NCBI RefSeq assembly: GCF_018394055.1 | Contig: NZ_CP074441.1 | Coordinates: 558,001 to 622,000 of the forward strand | DNA length: 64,000 bases | Reading direction: 5' to 3' | Origin: Weissella ceti | GTDB taxonomy: Bacteria; Bacillota; Bacilli; Lactobacillales; Lactobacillaceae | Part shown: positions 28,569 to 37,301 of the stretch, piece by piece | How the letters are laid out: each line of letters begins with the position of its first letter | Position numbering within the stretch: the first letter of the stretch is position 1 | The notes under the pieces: model-generated | What the model was told of the DNA's origin: nothing | Databases searched by the model: none | The model's input: only the letters and a program-made list of their open reading frames with translations | Position numbers and translations under genes: made by a program

Positions 28569-28605
28569 AAACCGCCTCTATATACTTTGACGAGTAAGGC
28601 GGTTT
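28569..28605. terminator. Shared terminator of toxin and antitoxin RNAs
   Basis: Stem AAACCGCCT/AGGCGGTTT with a 19-base loop. The seven A on the left side make a strong T-run for leftward transcription; the rightward tail TTTGATTAT is weaker. A shared bidirectional terminator is characteristic of Fst-type loci. Confidence 0.75.
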
Positions 28606-28681
28606 GATTATCAAATTAACAGCCACCGTTAAGGTTAGCTTGCGGAAAGCTCACTGTTGGTAGCAGTGGGCTTTTCTTTAT
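28569..28681 (-). ncRNA. Antisense antitoxin RNA (RNA II) of type I system
   Basis: A leftward transcript of about 113 bases is predicted between the promoter at 28688-28716 and the shared terminator. Its 5' part can fold into a hairpin (CCACTG/CAGTG). The segment AGCTAACC (28633-28640) is complementary to the GTTAGCT in the toxin ribosome site (28454-28460); on the + strand the two form the direct repeat GTTAGCT, each preceded by AAGG. It should therefore pair with the toxin mRNA both at the 3' overlap and at the ribosome site, the known Fst mechanism. Confidence 0.62.
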
Positions 28682-28687
28682 GTCTAA

Positions 28688-28716
28688 ATTATACCATGGT
28701 TAATTCGATTAGACAA
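28688..28716 (-). promoter_or_regulatory. Strong leftward promoter for antitoxin RNA
   Basis: On the - strand: TTGTCT (28716-28711), 17 bases, TATAAT (28693-28688). It points away from the next gene and into the toxin locus, and no protein gene is downstream of it on that strand. Confidence 0.75.
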
Positions 28717-28784
28717 AACGACTCATCCACAGTTCCGTAATTTATCCTGTATAATAGTAAGGGATTATTTAGAGGAGAGACACC

Positions 28785-29849
28785 ATGTACCCATTTATAC
28801 CATATGCCTTAGTGATTAGCGTCTTCGTGACTTGCATTGCGCTATATATGAGCTACCGCTCAAATAAAGTCCGCTTATTAAACGGTATGTTATTAACATT
28901 CTTATTAGGAGAAGTGGGCTTACTAACAATCGTTGCCTTAACAGCATTAAACAATCCACAAGTAACAATGCTTTTTGTTTTGTTATTCTTGGTAATTTTC
29001 ATTCCGATTATTATTGTGATGTCGTGGGCAGGGGTTTTATTATTGATTAACGCTTTCTTTGTTCTACGAAAAGAAAGTCATTCGTTAGGTAATCTATTAA
29101 CGCTATTTTTGGGAATTGGCATCCTATTATTACCTGTAATTTTGAATTTATTTGATGCGTTGTTCCCGTATTGGCTTGCGCAAGGTATTCGTAGTTTAAC
29201 CGGGGCATTAATCGGCTACTTTATCTTTTGGCTAATTAGTTTTGTGATGTCATTTATCTTGTATGTCTTATTCCGACCTAAGTACAACCAAGCATACATT
29301 ATTGTGTTAGGCGCTGGCTTAATTAATGGTCGTGAGGTCTCAGGCTTACTAGCATCTCGAATTAAACGTGCGATGCAGTTTGCCGACAAACAAGAACAAA
29401 AAGGGAATTCACGCCCAATCTTGATTATGTCTGGTGGACAAGGGGCAGATGAAGCGTTACCTGAAGGTGAAGCGATGCGTCAATATGCAATTGATCAAGG
29501 GTATCCAACTGACCTTGTAATTGCAGAAAAAGAATCCACAACAACCTATGAGAATATGTTGTTTTCAAAAGCCATTATTGAAGAAAAAGGGCTGCCCTTA
29601 AATAATGGGTTGTTTTGTACCAGCGACTATCACGTCTTTCGAGCTGCTGGTTACGCCCTCCGTGTTGGTTTGAAAATTGATGGGATTGGGGCAAAAACAA
29701 AAAATTACTTTGTCTACAATGCCTTTATCCGCGAATACATCGCAATTTTAGCTAACCACAAGAAGTTTCATGCCATTAGTTTAGCATTAATCGCTATTTC
29801 AATTATTAGTTTGTCAATCTTTATGGGGTATACAACAAATTGGCAATAA
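28785..29849 (+). CDS. YdcF/DUF218-family membrane protein
   Basis: A 354-residue protein with an N-terminal membrane domain of five or six helices (1-165) and a DUF218/YdcF Rossmann-like domain (about 170-320) with the motifs IVLGAGLINGREVSGLLASR, MSGGQGADEALPEGEAM, ESTTTYENM and CTSDYHVFRA. A final membrane helix (about 328-346) anchors the C-terminus. DUF218 proteins include SanA/YdcF-like envelope proteins; the activity is unclear. A GAGGAGAG site precedes the ATG. Confidence 0.85.
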   Translation: MYPFIPYALVISVFVTCIALYMSYRSNKVRLLNGMLLTFLLGEVGLLTIVALTALNNPQVTMLFVLLFLVIFIPIIIVMSWAGVLLLINAFFVLRKESHSLGNLLTLFLGIGILLLPVILNLFDALFPYWLAQGIRSLTGALIGYFIFWLISFVMSFILYVLFRPKYNQAYIIVLGAGLINGREVSGLLASRIKRAMQFADKQEQKGNSRPILIMSGGQGADEALPEGEAMRQYAIDQGYPTDLVIAEKESTTTYENMLFSKAIIEEKGLPLNNGLFCTSDYHVFRAAGYALRVGLKIDGIGAKTKNYFVYNAFIREYIAILANHKKFHAISLALIAISIISLSIFMGYTTNWQ

Positions 29850-29877
29850 TAGATTACCTATTATTAATAACTGTGAT

Positions 29878-29913
29878 TAACAGCCATCCTATCCAAGGAT
29901 GGCTGTTTTTTTC
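29878..29913 (+). terminator. Rho-independent terminator after ydcF-like gene
   Basis: Stem AACAGCCATCCT/AGGATGGCTGTT with an ATCCA loop, then a T-run. Confidence 0.9.
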
Positions 29914-29992
29914 GCGCATTCATTAGTATGTGATTACGTACACACAGAAAATAACTAGTCGTTGTCATGGCAGGCGTGACCGCTGCTTCTAA

Positions 29993-30148
29993 TATATTAA
30001 AAGGAAAACTCGCAGATTTCTATTTATTATGTTTGGTCCTGGTGAAACTAATGAAGCTCATGTCATTAATGAATATGTGTATAAAGATATGTATCTAAAT
30101 TTTATTGAAATTTATATTCAATTATTTTTACATGCAAATAACGCTTAA
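29993..30148 (+). pseudogene. Remnant resembling the C-terminus of an M20/PepV-type peptidase
   Basis: An open frame of about 51 codons ends at 30148. Its reading contains RFLFIMFGPGETNEAHVINEY, which resembles the end of M20 dipeptidases (a G-P/P-G box, then AHxxNEY and a final helix). There is no ribosome site or upstream catalytic part. The rest of the interval 29850-30278 shows no other gene. Decay of a larger gene is my inference from this short match. Confidence 0.35.
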
Positions 30149-30278
30149 ACATTGCGAAAGAATATGCAGAGCACATATATTCATCAAAACAAGGCTTATT
30201 GTGATACCAAGTACCACGTGAATCTCAAAACAGTTCGTGTACACTTACTTTAAAGAAGTTAAAAGAGAGGTGTTACGA

Positions 30279-30902
30279 ATGAAGAAAAAAATTGGAGTTC
30301 TTGGTGCTAATGGGAAATTAGGAACCGTGATTATTGATCGTTTATTGGAACAAAACGCGGAAGTGACCGCCATTGTACGTCATCCAGAAAACTTAACTCA
30401 GAATGTACCAGTGCTTAAACGCAGTTTGTTTGATTTAACAGCTGAGGATATTCAACCATTTGATGTAATTATCAGTACGTTCTCTGCACCAAATGATGAT
30501 ATTGAGCAAACTATTACCGCAGTTGATCATCTGACAGCAATTTTTGATAATGGAACAACACAGTTGGTTTTTGCCGGTAGTGTAGGTCCATTATTAGATG
30601 AGCATCAAACACGCGTTGCTGACACTGAATTGATCCAAGAAGAGTATCGTGAACGTGGTAAATTAGCGTTAACTGCCTTTAAACACCTAGAGGGCACTAA
30701 GTCTTTTGATTGGTTGTATATGGCACCACCACTATTTTTTGATCCTGAAGGCGCTTATACTGGAGAATATGCATTTACTGGTCAACACTTAAAATATAAT
30801 GCACAAGGGTTAAGCTATATTAGTTACCTAGATATGGCTGCTGCGATTGTAGAAAAACTTGCGTCAAAAGAAAACCATGAATTAATAGGGGTTCATAGTT
30901 AA
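30279..30902 (+). CDS. NAD(P)-binding Rossmann-fold protein (NmrA/SDR-like)
   Basis: A 207-residue protein with the dinucleotide-binding motif GVLGANGKLG at residues 6-15. LIQEEYRERGKLALTAFKHLEGT lies in the middle and FDWLYMAPPLFFDPEGAYTG in the C-terminal half, as in atypical SDR proteins such as YwnB. It lacks a classical YxxxK pair at the usual position. The ATG at 30279 with AGAGAGG is preferred over the in-frame ATG at 30237, which has no such site. A redox or stress role is plausible next to catalase. Confidence 0.78.
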   Translation: MKKKIGVLGANGKLGTVIIDRLLEQNAEVTAIVRHPENLTQNVPVLKRSLFDLTAEDIQPFDVIISTFSAPNDDIEQTITAVDHLTAIFDNGTTQLVFAGSVGPLLDEHQTRVADTELIQEEYRERGKLALTAFKHLEGTKSFDWLYMAPPLFFDPEGAYTGEYAFTGQHLKYNAQGLSYISYLDMAAAIVEKLASKENHELIGVHS

Positions 30903-30922
30903 GAGACACTTCTTTCAAATTG

Positions 30923-30959
30923 AGCAGTGTTTATTACTCGTAATAAACATTGTTTTTTT
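30923..30959 (+). terminator. Rho-independent terminator before katA
   Basis: Stem GTGTTTATTA/TAATAAACAT with a CTCG loop, then a T-run. Confidence 0.85.
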
Positions 30960-31120
30960 GTATAAAATGGCCATTAATGGCTTTAAATAAGTTAAGTAAA
31001 CATTCATTCTTTTTATATGACGACTTAGTTATGTTGACAACAATCCAATTCTTATTAGAAAATATAGTTATAGCATATGGTTATGAATTTTCGTTTATTT
31101 ATGTAGAGGAGGCTTCAAAT

Positions 31121-32569
31121 ATGTCAGACAATCAAACACTTACCACAAAAAGCGGTCAACCCGTTGCCAACAATGATCATGCTTTGACCGCTGGTCCACG
31201 TGGACCGCTATTGATGCAAGACTATCAATTGGTTGAGAAGTTAGCACATTTCAATCGTGAACGCATTCCAGAACGGATTGTCCATGCCAAAGGATCTGGT
31301 GCAATGGGGACATTCACTTTGACACATGACATGTCTGCATATACCAAGGCGGATGTCTTTAACGGTGAGGGTAAACAAACCGATGTTTTTGCTCGTTTCT
31401 CTTCTGTGGCGGGTGAACAAGGTTATCCAGATACTCTCCGAGACGTTCATGGTTTCGCGGTACGATTCTATACTAATGACGGAAATTATGACATTGTTGG
31501 AAATAATACGCCGGTCTTCTTCATCAACGATCCTTATAAATTCCCAGACTTCATTCATTCACAAAAACGCGACCCACGTACAGGGCTGCGTGATGATAAT
31601 ATGCAATGGGATTATTTTGCCCATTCTCCAGAAAGTCTACACCAAGTGACCATCTTATTCTCAGATCGTGGTCTACCGTATGGTTATGGCTACATGCATG
31701 GATACGGTTCACACACGTATAAGTGGGTGAATGCCGATGGGGAACAATTCTGGGTGAAATATCACTTCAAGTCAAACCATGGTATCAAGAACATGTCACC
31801 ACAAGATGCGAAATTAATGGCTAGTGAGAATACTGATTGGCATCGTCAAGAAATGTATGCAGCCATTGAAGAGGGTGATTATCCATCTTGGACACTGAAA
31901 GTACAAGTTATCCCGTATGACGAAGGTCTTGCCTACAAACATGATATTTTTGATGTCACAAATGTTGTATCACAAAAAGACTATCCGTTAATTGAAGTCG
32001 GTCAATTTGAATTGAACCGCAATCCTGATAATTTCTTTAAGGATGTCGAACAAGCAGCTTTGGCACCTTCAAACTTGGTCCCAGGTATTGAAGCATCACC
32101 AGACAAAGTATTGCAGGGACGTTTGTTCGGATACGCCGATGCACAACGCTATCGTCTAGGTGCTAATTATCAAGATTTAAAGGTTAATCAACCACATCAA
32201 CCCGTTCACACCTATGAACGTGATGGACACATGACAACCGATAATAGTCAGGGTGACGTAAACTATGCACCTAATAGCCATCAAGGTCCTTTAGCTGACC
32301 CACATGCAAGTATTCATGGTGATGTTGTAAGTGGCCAAACTGGTGCATACGAACCAGTAGATCCTGATTTTTACTCTCAAGCAGGTGATCTGTATCGTCT
32401 AATGTCTGAAAATGAAAAGGAAAGTTTAACACAAGCAATTGCTGATTCACTAGGACATATTGATTCTAAGGAAAATCAACAGTTACAGATTGCTTTGTTT
32501 GCCAAAGCTGATCCAGACTATGGTCAACGTGTCCATGATAAAATCATGGCACTATCTGATAACAAATAA
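31121..32569 (+). CDS. katA: Heme catalase
   Basis: A 482-residue monofunctional small-subunit catalase that splits H2O2. The distal His55 is in RIVHAKGSGAMG, the distal Asn in VGNNTPVFF near 128, and the proximal heme-ligand Tyr338 in RLFGYADAQRYR. The length is normal for clade 3 enzymes. The start at 31121 has AGAGGAGG upstream; the in-frame extension to 30950 overlaps a terminator and is rejected. No heme synthesis genes are in the window, so in this group the enzyme probably depends on exogenous heme. Confidence 0.95.
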   Translation: MSDNQTLTTKSGQPVANNDHALTAGPRGPLLMQDYQLVEKLAHFNRERIPERIVHAKGSGAMGTFTLTHDMSAYTKADVFNGEGKQTDVFARFSSVAGEQGYPDTLRDVHGFAVRFYTNDGNYDIVGNNTPVFFINDPYKFPDFIHSQKRDPRTGLRDDNMQWDYFAHSPESLHQVTILFSDRGLPYGYGYMHGYGSHTYKWVNADGEQFWVKYHFKSNHGIKNMSPQDAKLMASENTDWHRQEMYAAIEEGDYPSWTLKVQVIPYDEGLAYKHDIFDVTNVVSQKDYPLIEVGQFELNRNPDNFFKDVEQAALAPSNLVPGIEASPDKVLQGRLFGYADAQRYRLGANYQDLKVNQPHQPVHTYERDGHMTTDNSQGDVNYAPNSHQGPLADPHASIHGDVVSGQTGAYEPVDPDFYSQAGDLYRLMSENEKESLTQAIADSLGHIDSKENQQLQIALFAKADPDYGQRVHDKIMALSDNK

Positions 32570-32591
32570 ATAGGGTAGTTTACTATTTGCC

Positions 32592-32640
32592 AAAAACAGT
32601 TAATACTTGATTCATCATCAAGCAATTGACTGTTTTTTTT
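32592..32640 (+). terminator. Rho-independent terminator after katA
   Basis: An imperfect long stem AAAACAGT...ACTGTTTT with an inner TTGAT/ATCAA helix, followed by eight T. Confidence 0.85.
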
Positions 32641-32768
32641 AATCATTAAATCTATCTTGAAAAAATTGCATTAAATTAAATCAATAAATAGTAGACCCAA
32701 TGAAAACATAATGTTACCTTAAGTAAGTAGATGCTTTAACGCATACATATTATTAAGGGAGAAAACAT

Positions 32769-33617
32769 ATGCATATTTGTAAGCAACAATACTTAAAGTT
32801 ATATCTTAAATTATTAACCTCATTCATGATTGGTGTTGCATCCTTACTAATTGGAACAATCACCATTGATGCAGCGCAAACTACGGCTGCACATAAAACA
32901 CCAACGGTTAAAAAACACGTACTTGATGACTTAGCGCTAACTGTTCATCAACAGAATACGACTCCACAGTTAGCGGTTACCAACGTTTCGCGAAATAAAC
33001 CTGCCAAAAAAGTTGCTGCTAAGAAAAAAGCTCCTAAGAAAGTAGCTCCTAAAAAGAAAGCCACTGTTAAGAAAAAAGCCCCTAAGAAAGTAGCTCCTAA
33101 AAAGAAAGCCACTGTTAAGAAGAACGCTCCTAAGAAAGCTGCTCCTAAAAAGAAAACTCCTACAAAGAAGAAAAACACAAAATCTATTCGTAAACAGGTA
33201 AAGCCAAAAACAACCAAGAAAAAGAAAGCAGCGCCTGTTCGTAAAAACAAATTAGCGCCACTATATAATGCTCCCTTTATCAAAAATGGTAAGCCTCATG
33301 GTCGCCCTCAATTGACGGGTGCCAAGCGTTTAGCCTTTGAGAAAAAAGTTTATAATTGGCAAATTAAAAACAGCCCGGATGGTAAGTTACGTGATCCTTA
33401 TCCTCCACGTGAAATTTTGCATTGGAAGCCCGGTCAATCACGTAAAAACAAAGTTGATTTCGGACATAAGAAGCATCATGAATATAAGAAGTGGTTTGAT
33501 ATGTATAAATATCGCAAAATTACATTACAACAATTCAAAGCTCATGAATTTGACCCAAACAACTTCTATATTCAAGCAATAGGAAAGAACCGTAGTCGTA
33601 TTTACGAAGCAAAATAA
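32769..33617 (+). CDS. Secreted GH-E nuclease toxin with histone-like Lys-rich linker
   Basis: A 282-residue, extremely basic protein. Residues 1-36 are a signal peptide (hydrophobic LLTSFMIGVASLLIGTITI, possible cleavage near IDA-A). Residues 77-160 are a Lys/Ala/Pro linker built of 16-residue repeats (KKKAPKKVAPKKKATV), like the tails of histone H1 or AlgP. Residues 165-282 form a compact domain whose FGHKKHHEYKKW...ITLQQFKAHEFDPNNF...NRSRIYE pattern (G232, H233, E238) matches the GH-E group of HNH/EndoVII nucleases used as tips of polymorphic toxins. No LXG, WXG or LPXTG part is present. The ankyrin gene after it, 18-21 bases on, is the likely immunity gene. Confidence 0.75.
   Translation: MHICKQQYLKLYLKLLTSFMIGVASLLIGTITIDAAQTTAAHKTPTVKKHVLDDLALTVHQQNTTPQLAVTNVSRNKPAKKVAAKKKAPKKVAPKKKATVKKKAPKKVAPKKKATVKKNAPKKAAPKKKTPTKKKNTKSIRKQVKPKTTKKKKAAPVRKNKLAPLYNAPFIKNGKPHGRPQLTGAKRLAFEKKVYNWQIKNSPDGKLRDPYPPREILHWKPGQSRKNKVDFGHKKHHEYKKWFDMYKYRKITLQQFKAHEFDPNNFYIQAIGKNRSRIYEAK
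33021..33164 (+). repeat. Three tandem 48-bp repeats coding the Lys-rich linker
   Basis: Units 33021-33068 and 33069-33116 differ by a single base; a third diverged unit spans 33117-33164. Each codes for 16 residues of the KKKAPKKVAPKKKATV type. Near identity of the first two suggests recent duplication and length variation between strains. Confidence 0.88.
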
Positions 33618-33635
33618 GGTTCTTTGGGAGGGCAC

Positions 33636-34190
33636 ATGATGGAACTTAGTACAATTGCCAATTTAAGTGTCATTGAGTTTAAACAAGCAGTCATTCAGGA
33701 ACAAGCATATAACTTAGTAGATGATTATAACGGATCTTCATTGTTGCAACTTGTTATTTCTCAACAAGAATCGGATGGATATCAGGCTACTGACATTTAT
33801 GATAAATCTGAATTTTTACTAATGCACGGCGCTAATATCAATCATCAAAGCGATGATGGGCGAACTGCCTTGCATGATTTCTTTTTTGAAGTTCCACGAC
33901 CAACTGTAGAACATGAAAATAAAATTGTTGATCTATTGTTGAGTCATAAAATTGATGTTAATTTACAAGATAAGTTTGGTGCAACCGCATTTCAATATGC
34001 CATAACGAACAATGCACTTTCTACTAAAGAGAATGAAACGATGTACACAAAGATGTTGCAAGCAGGGGCAAATTATACATTGAATGATAATTTCAATCAT
34101 AATATATTGTACTATTGTCATGAATTTTCAGAACGAAAAGCAGTTCTATCTTTGATTGAAATGTATGGTCAATACTCATTATCTGATTAA
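33636..34190 (+). CDS. Ankyrin-repeat protein, probable immunity protein
   Basis: A 184-residue cytoplasmic protein with ankyrin repeats: GANINHQSDDGRTALHDFF, HKIDVNLQDKFGATAFQYAI and GANYTLNDNFNHNILYYC at about 30-residue spacing. There is no signal peptide or membrane segment. It lies directly downstream of the secreted nuclease with GGGAGG before two adjacent ATGs (33636 or 33639). Ankyrin proteins are a known immunity class for polymorphic nuclease toxins, so protection of the producer is inferred from position and fold. Confidence 0.72.
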   Translation: MMELSTIANLSVIEFKQAVIQEQAYNLVDDYNGSSLLQLVISQQESDGYQATDIYDKSEFLLMHGANINHQSDDGRTALHDFFFEVPRPTVEHENKIVDLLLSHKIDVNLQDKFGATAFQYAITNNALSTKENETMYTKMLQAGANYTLNDNFNHNILYYCHEFSERKAVLSLIEMYGQYSLSD

Positions 34191-34198
34191 CAAAAATT

Positions 34199-34248
34199 AA
34201 AAGCAGTCTAATAAACATCATGATGAATGTTTGCTAGACTGCTTTTTT
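34199..34248 (+). terminator. Rho-independent terminator of toxin/immunity unit
   Basis: Stem AAAGCAGTCTA/TAGACTGCTTT with an inner AAACATCA/TGATGAATGTTT helix, then a T-run. It closes the two-gene unit. Confidence 0.88.
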
Positions 34249-34467
34249 TATTTTCTATGGAAACACGGGAAAACTCTAAATATTTATAAGAAATACAATT
34301 GCAATCAACTTCCACATCCGAATTTCATAATATAATCTGATATAGATAGATCAACTAAGAATATATACATACTTTTCGATAATGGTCTGATTAGCGTCTT
34401 GCTAAATGCAACTAAAAGCGCTATCATTAAATTAATATGATGGTTATACGAAACAGGAGATAGGGAC

Positions 34468-35565
34468 ATGACATATAAAGCGAGTGAGCTTGAGGGGAAA
34501 ATTTCGTTTGTCAACACGAAAGATTTGGAACGCGAAGCAGCAAAGGTAATTCCTGCTGGTGGATATGGTTACATTAATAGTGGTGCTGGTGATTTAATCA
34601 CATTACATGAAAATGAAACTGCATTTGAACATGTAAAAATTGAACCAGGTGTTCTACACGGCGTTGAAAATCCAGATACGCATGTTGTCTTTGATGGCAT
34701 GCATCTAACTGCACCAATTATTATGGCACCTGTTGCCGCACATGGATTGGCCAATACCCAAGGTGAAATTGCTTCAGCTGCTGGAGTGGCACGTTTCGGT
34801 ACTATTTACACAGCTTCATCATTTGCTACAAAATCATTAGAAGAAATGCGTGAGGCTGCTGGACCAGAAGCCTCACAGTTTTTCCAATTCTATATGTCTA
34901 AAGACAATGCAATTAACGATCAGATTATTGCAGCTGCGGAGGAAAGTGGGGCACGTGCTATTGTGTTAACTGCTGATGCAACAGTTGGTGGAAATCGTGA
35001 AGCTGACAAACGTAACGGATTTACTTTTCCACTTGCTATGCCAATTGTGCAAGCTTATCAAAGTGGCGTAGGGCAAACAATGGACGCAGTATACAAATCA
35101 GCCAAGCAAAAGTTAAGTCCAGCAGATGTCAGCTATATTACTTCGCGTACTGATCTACCAGTTTACGTTAAGGGAGTTCAAAATCCGAATGATGTCGAAC
35201 CAATTCTCGCCGCTGGGGCGGGAGGAATTTGGGTTTCAAATCATGGTGGTCGTCAATTGGATGGTGGTCCCGCTGCATTTGATTCATTAAAGCGAATTGC
35301 CGACGTTGTTGATCACCGTGTGCCGATTGTCTTTGATAGTGGGGTTCGTCGTGGACAACACGTCTTTAAGGCATTGGCATCTGGGGCAGATCTAGTCGCA
35401 ATCGGTCGGCCAGTTATTTACGGCTTAGCCCTTGGTGGAAGCGTAGGTGTTGAGCAAGTCTTTGATTTCTTCCAAAATGAATTACAATTAGTCATGCAAT
35501 TGGCAGGTACGCAAACAATTGATGATGTTAAAAATTTCCAATTATTGGCAAACCCATATGCTTAA
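34468..35565 (+). CDS. lctO: FMN-dependent L-lactate oxidase (alpha-hydroxyacid oxidase)
   Basis: A 365-residue TIM-barrel flavoenzyme. The N-terminal GGYGYINSGAGD, IIMAPVAAHGLA and SSFAT motifs bind FMN. The active-site base His259 is in SNHGGRQLDGG, followed by FDSGVRRGQHVFKALASGAD and the final GRPV. The length and the GYGYINSGAGD type of start match lactate oxidases of lactic acid bacteria, which turn lactate and O2 into pyruvate and H2O2. ATG 34468 has AGGAGA upstream. Catalase lies 2 kb away and could remove the peroxide. Confidence 0.88.
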   Translation: MTYKASELEGKISFVNTKDLEREAAKVIPAGGYGYINSGAGDLITLHENETAFEHVKIEPGVLHGVENPDTHVVFDGMHLTAPIIMAPVAAHGLANTQGEIASAAGVARFGTIYTASSFATKSLEEMREAAGPEASQFFQFYMSKDNAINDQIIAAAEESGARAIVLTADATVGGNREADKRNGFTFPLAMPIVQAYQSGVGQTMDAVYKSAKQKLSPADVSYITSRTDLPVYVKGVQNPNDVEPILAAGAGGIWVSNHGGRQLDGGPAAFDSLKRIADVVDHRVPIVFDSGVRRGQHVFKALASGADLVAIGRPVIYGLALGGSVGVEQVFDFFQNELQLVMQLAGTQTIDDVKNFQLLANPYA

Positions 35566-35584
35566 TGCCTGACAATAAATAAAA

Positions 35585-35622
35585 CAAAAACAGCTAAAGA
35601 GAACTTTAGCTGTTTTTGTTTT
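35585..35622 (+). terminator. Rho-independent terminator after lctO
   Basis: Perfect stem AACAAAAACAGCTAAAG/CTTTAGCTGTTTTTGTT, with A- and T-runs on both sides allowing action in either direction. Confidence 0.9.
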
Positions 35623-35825
35623 TAAATGGCATATCTCATAACATATGTATAATTTTAAAATTAATACTTCCTGTAAAACCGGTTCTATGCGATATATTAA
35701 AGACGCAATTAAATTAACGAGATCATCATTCACATACCTTATAGTGCCTTTGATAATCACTTAGATTTATGTGAATAGTATACGATAAATTATCGGCTTA
35801 TTTAAAGAAAGTAGGATTAGATATC

Positions 35826-37301
35826 ATGTGGTTATTAAGTAATCGTGAAACAAGATGTATTTTAGTACAAAATTATTTAACCTCACACGCAGGTACAAAA
35901 ATTAGTTTACAAGCACTAGCAACAGAACTAAATATTTCGCGCTATAACATTCAGCAAGCCCTTGAAATACTAGAATCTATCTATCAAGCTGAATTTTCTG
36001 ATGATGTACCTAGTTTTACGTTCCTCGATCAAAACCGCAGTATCCAAATTTCGGCCGTTCAAATGATTAATGTAGAACCAATAAAAAAAATATTTCTAAA
36101 TGATTCAACTAAAATGGCATTGTTAAATATTTGTTTTCTAGAACAACATCACTCAATTGACAGCGTATTATCTGCAACCAACATTAGTTATACATTATTG
36201 CGTAACTATATTAAAGAAATGAATCGATACTTATCTGACATGGATATTTATATCTCGAAAAAATTCACTTTAGAAGGAAATGAAATAAATATTCGCCGAC
36301 TAATGTTTGAAACATATTATCTTCATTTTGATTATGAAACAGTGTCACTGGAAGATTATTCTTTTACTAAAATCCCTTGTTTAAGCGATATATTACCCGA
36401 AACCGTCAAGCTATCACCAACACGAAAGAAAGCTTATCGTATCACTAATATTATTTGGTCACTGCGTTTACAACATAACCATACGATTTCAAATGAACTT
36501 CATTTTATTGATTTAAACAAAGCGCAGGCACTACAGCCTGATGTTTACAATATTATTTTGTGTGCATATGATCGTTTGTATGTGGACCTAACAGAAGTAG
36601 ATAAGGCAATGGAATTAGAATGCGCATTATTAACGTCTATTTTAATGAATGATATTCCAGCAGAAGTCGTACCAAAGTTATTAACTTCTGAAATGAACCA
36701 TCAATTACAAGCTATTTCAAATATTATACAAGCTGAATTCACCAAATTATTCCACCAAGAAATGACAGATGATGAAACAAGAGAAATTGGTCAAAAATTA
36801 GTTATCACTAATTTACAATTATTATTGATGCATCATACTATAATTGCTCATCCAACGTATAAAACTGTTGGTTCTACGTTATACACCATCTCACAGGAAC
36901 TTTCTGAACACACGGTGACAGCTATCATCGATCATCTTAACGTCCATAACTTGGAAAATATTAATAGCATTACAATTGAATACATGACTGTTTTACATCA
37001 TTTTTTAATTGCAACGCAGGGGAAATACTTACCCATAGCCTCAGTACACATCGATATGATAGATTTACCCAATTTAAAGGATGAAATCACATATATCTTA
37101 CAGCATCATTCCTTAATTAACGTCAATATTCTTAAAGATTCAACTCAAAATGCCGATATTATTATTTCAGACACTTCAGTTTACAATGCACATAGTCAAA
37201 ACATTGTATGGCGCGATTTACCAGACGATGAAGATATATGTAATTTCCATAAAATTGTAATAAACATTATAAAGAACAAAGTGAAAAACCATCGAAAATA
37301 A
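35826..37301 (+). CDS. Mga/PRD-like helix-turn-helix transcriptional regulator
   Basis: A 491-residue regulator. The N-terminal helix-turn-helix (about 20-60, ISLQALATELNISRYNIQQALEIL) and a second HTH-like region (about 100-145, SIDSVLSATNISYTLLRNYIKEMN) are the pattern of Mga/AtxA-type virulence regulators. Then come PRD-like helical domains and a C-terminal EIIB-like part (ASVHIDMIDLP...ADIIISDTSVY). The gene has many ATA, TTA and AAT codons and is more AT-rich than the core genes, which suggests transfer. Targets are unknown; lctO and surface genes nearby are possible. Confidence 0.75.
   Translation: MWLLSNRETRCILVQNYLTSHAGTKISLQALATELNISRYNIQQALEILESIYQAEFSDDVPSFTFLDQNRSIQISAVQMINVEPIKKIFLNDSTKMALLNICFLEQHHSIDSVLSATNISYTLLRNYIKEMNRYLSDMDIYISKKFTLEGNEINIRRLMFETYYLHFDYETVSLEDYSFTKIPCLSDILPETVKLSPTRKKAYRITNIIWSLRLQHNHTISNELHFIDLNKAQALQPDVYNIILCAYDRLYVDLTEVDKAMELECALLTSILMNDIPAEVVPKLLTSEMNHQLQAISNIIQAEFTKLFHQEMTDDETREIGQKLVITNLQLLLMHHTIIAHPTYKTVGSTLYTISQELSEHTVTAIIDHLNVHNLENINSITIEYMTVLHHFLIATQGKYLPIASVHIDMIDLPNLKDEITYILQHHSLINVNILKDSTQNADIIISDTSVYNAHSQNIVWRDLPDDEDICNFHKIVINIIKNKVKNHRK

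Noticed and set aside
31034-31068. TTGACA upstream of katA as promoter
   Set aside because: The nearest TATAGT is 23 bases away, too far for a normal promoter. The actual katA promoter was not identified.
32948-33283. 111-codon Phe/Leu-rich frame opposite to the Lys-rich linker
   Set aside because: It is the complement of AAG/AAA and GCT codons in the repeats; composition is an artefact of the real gene.
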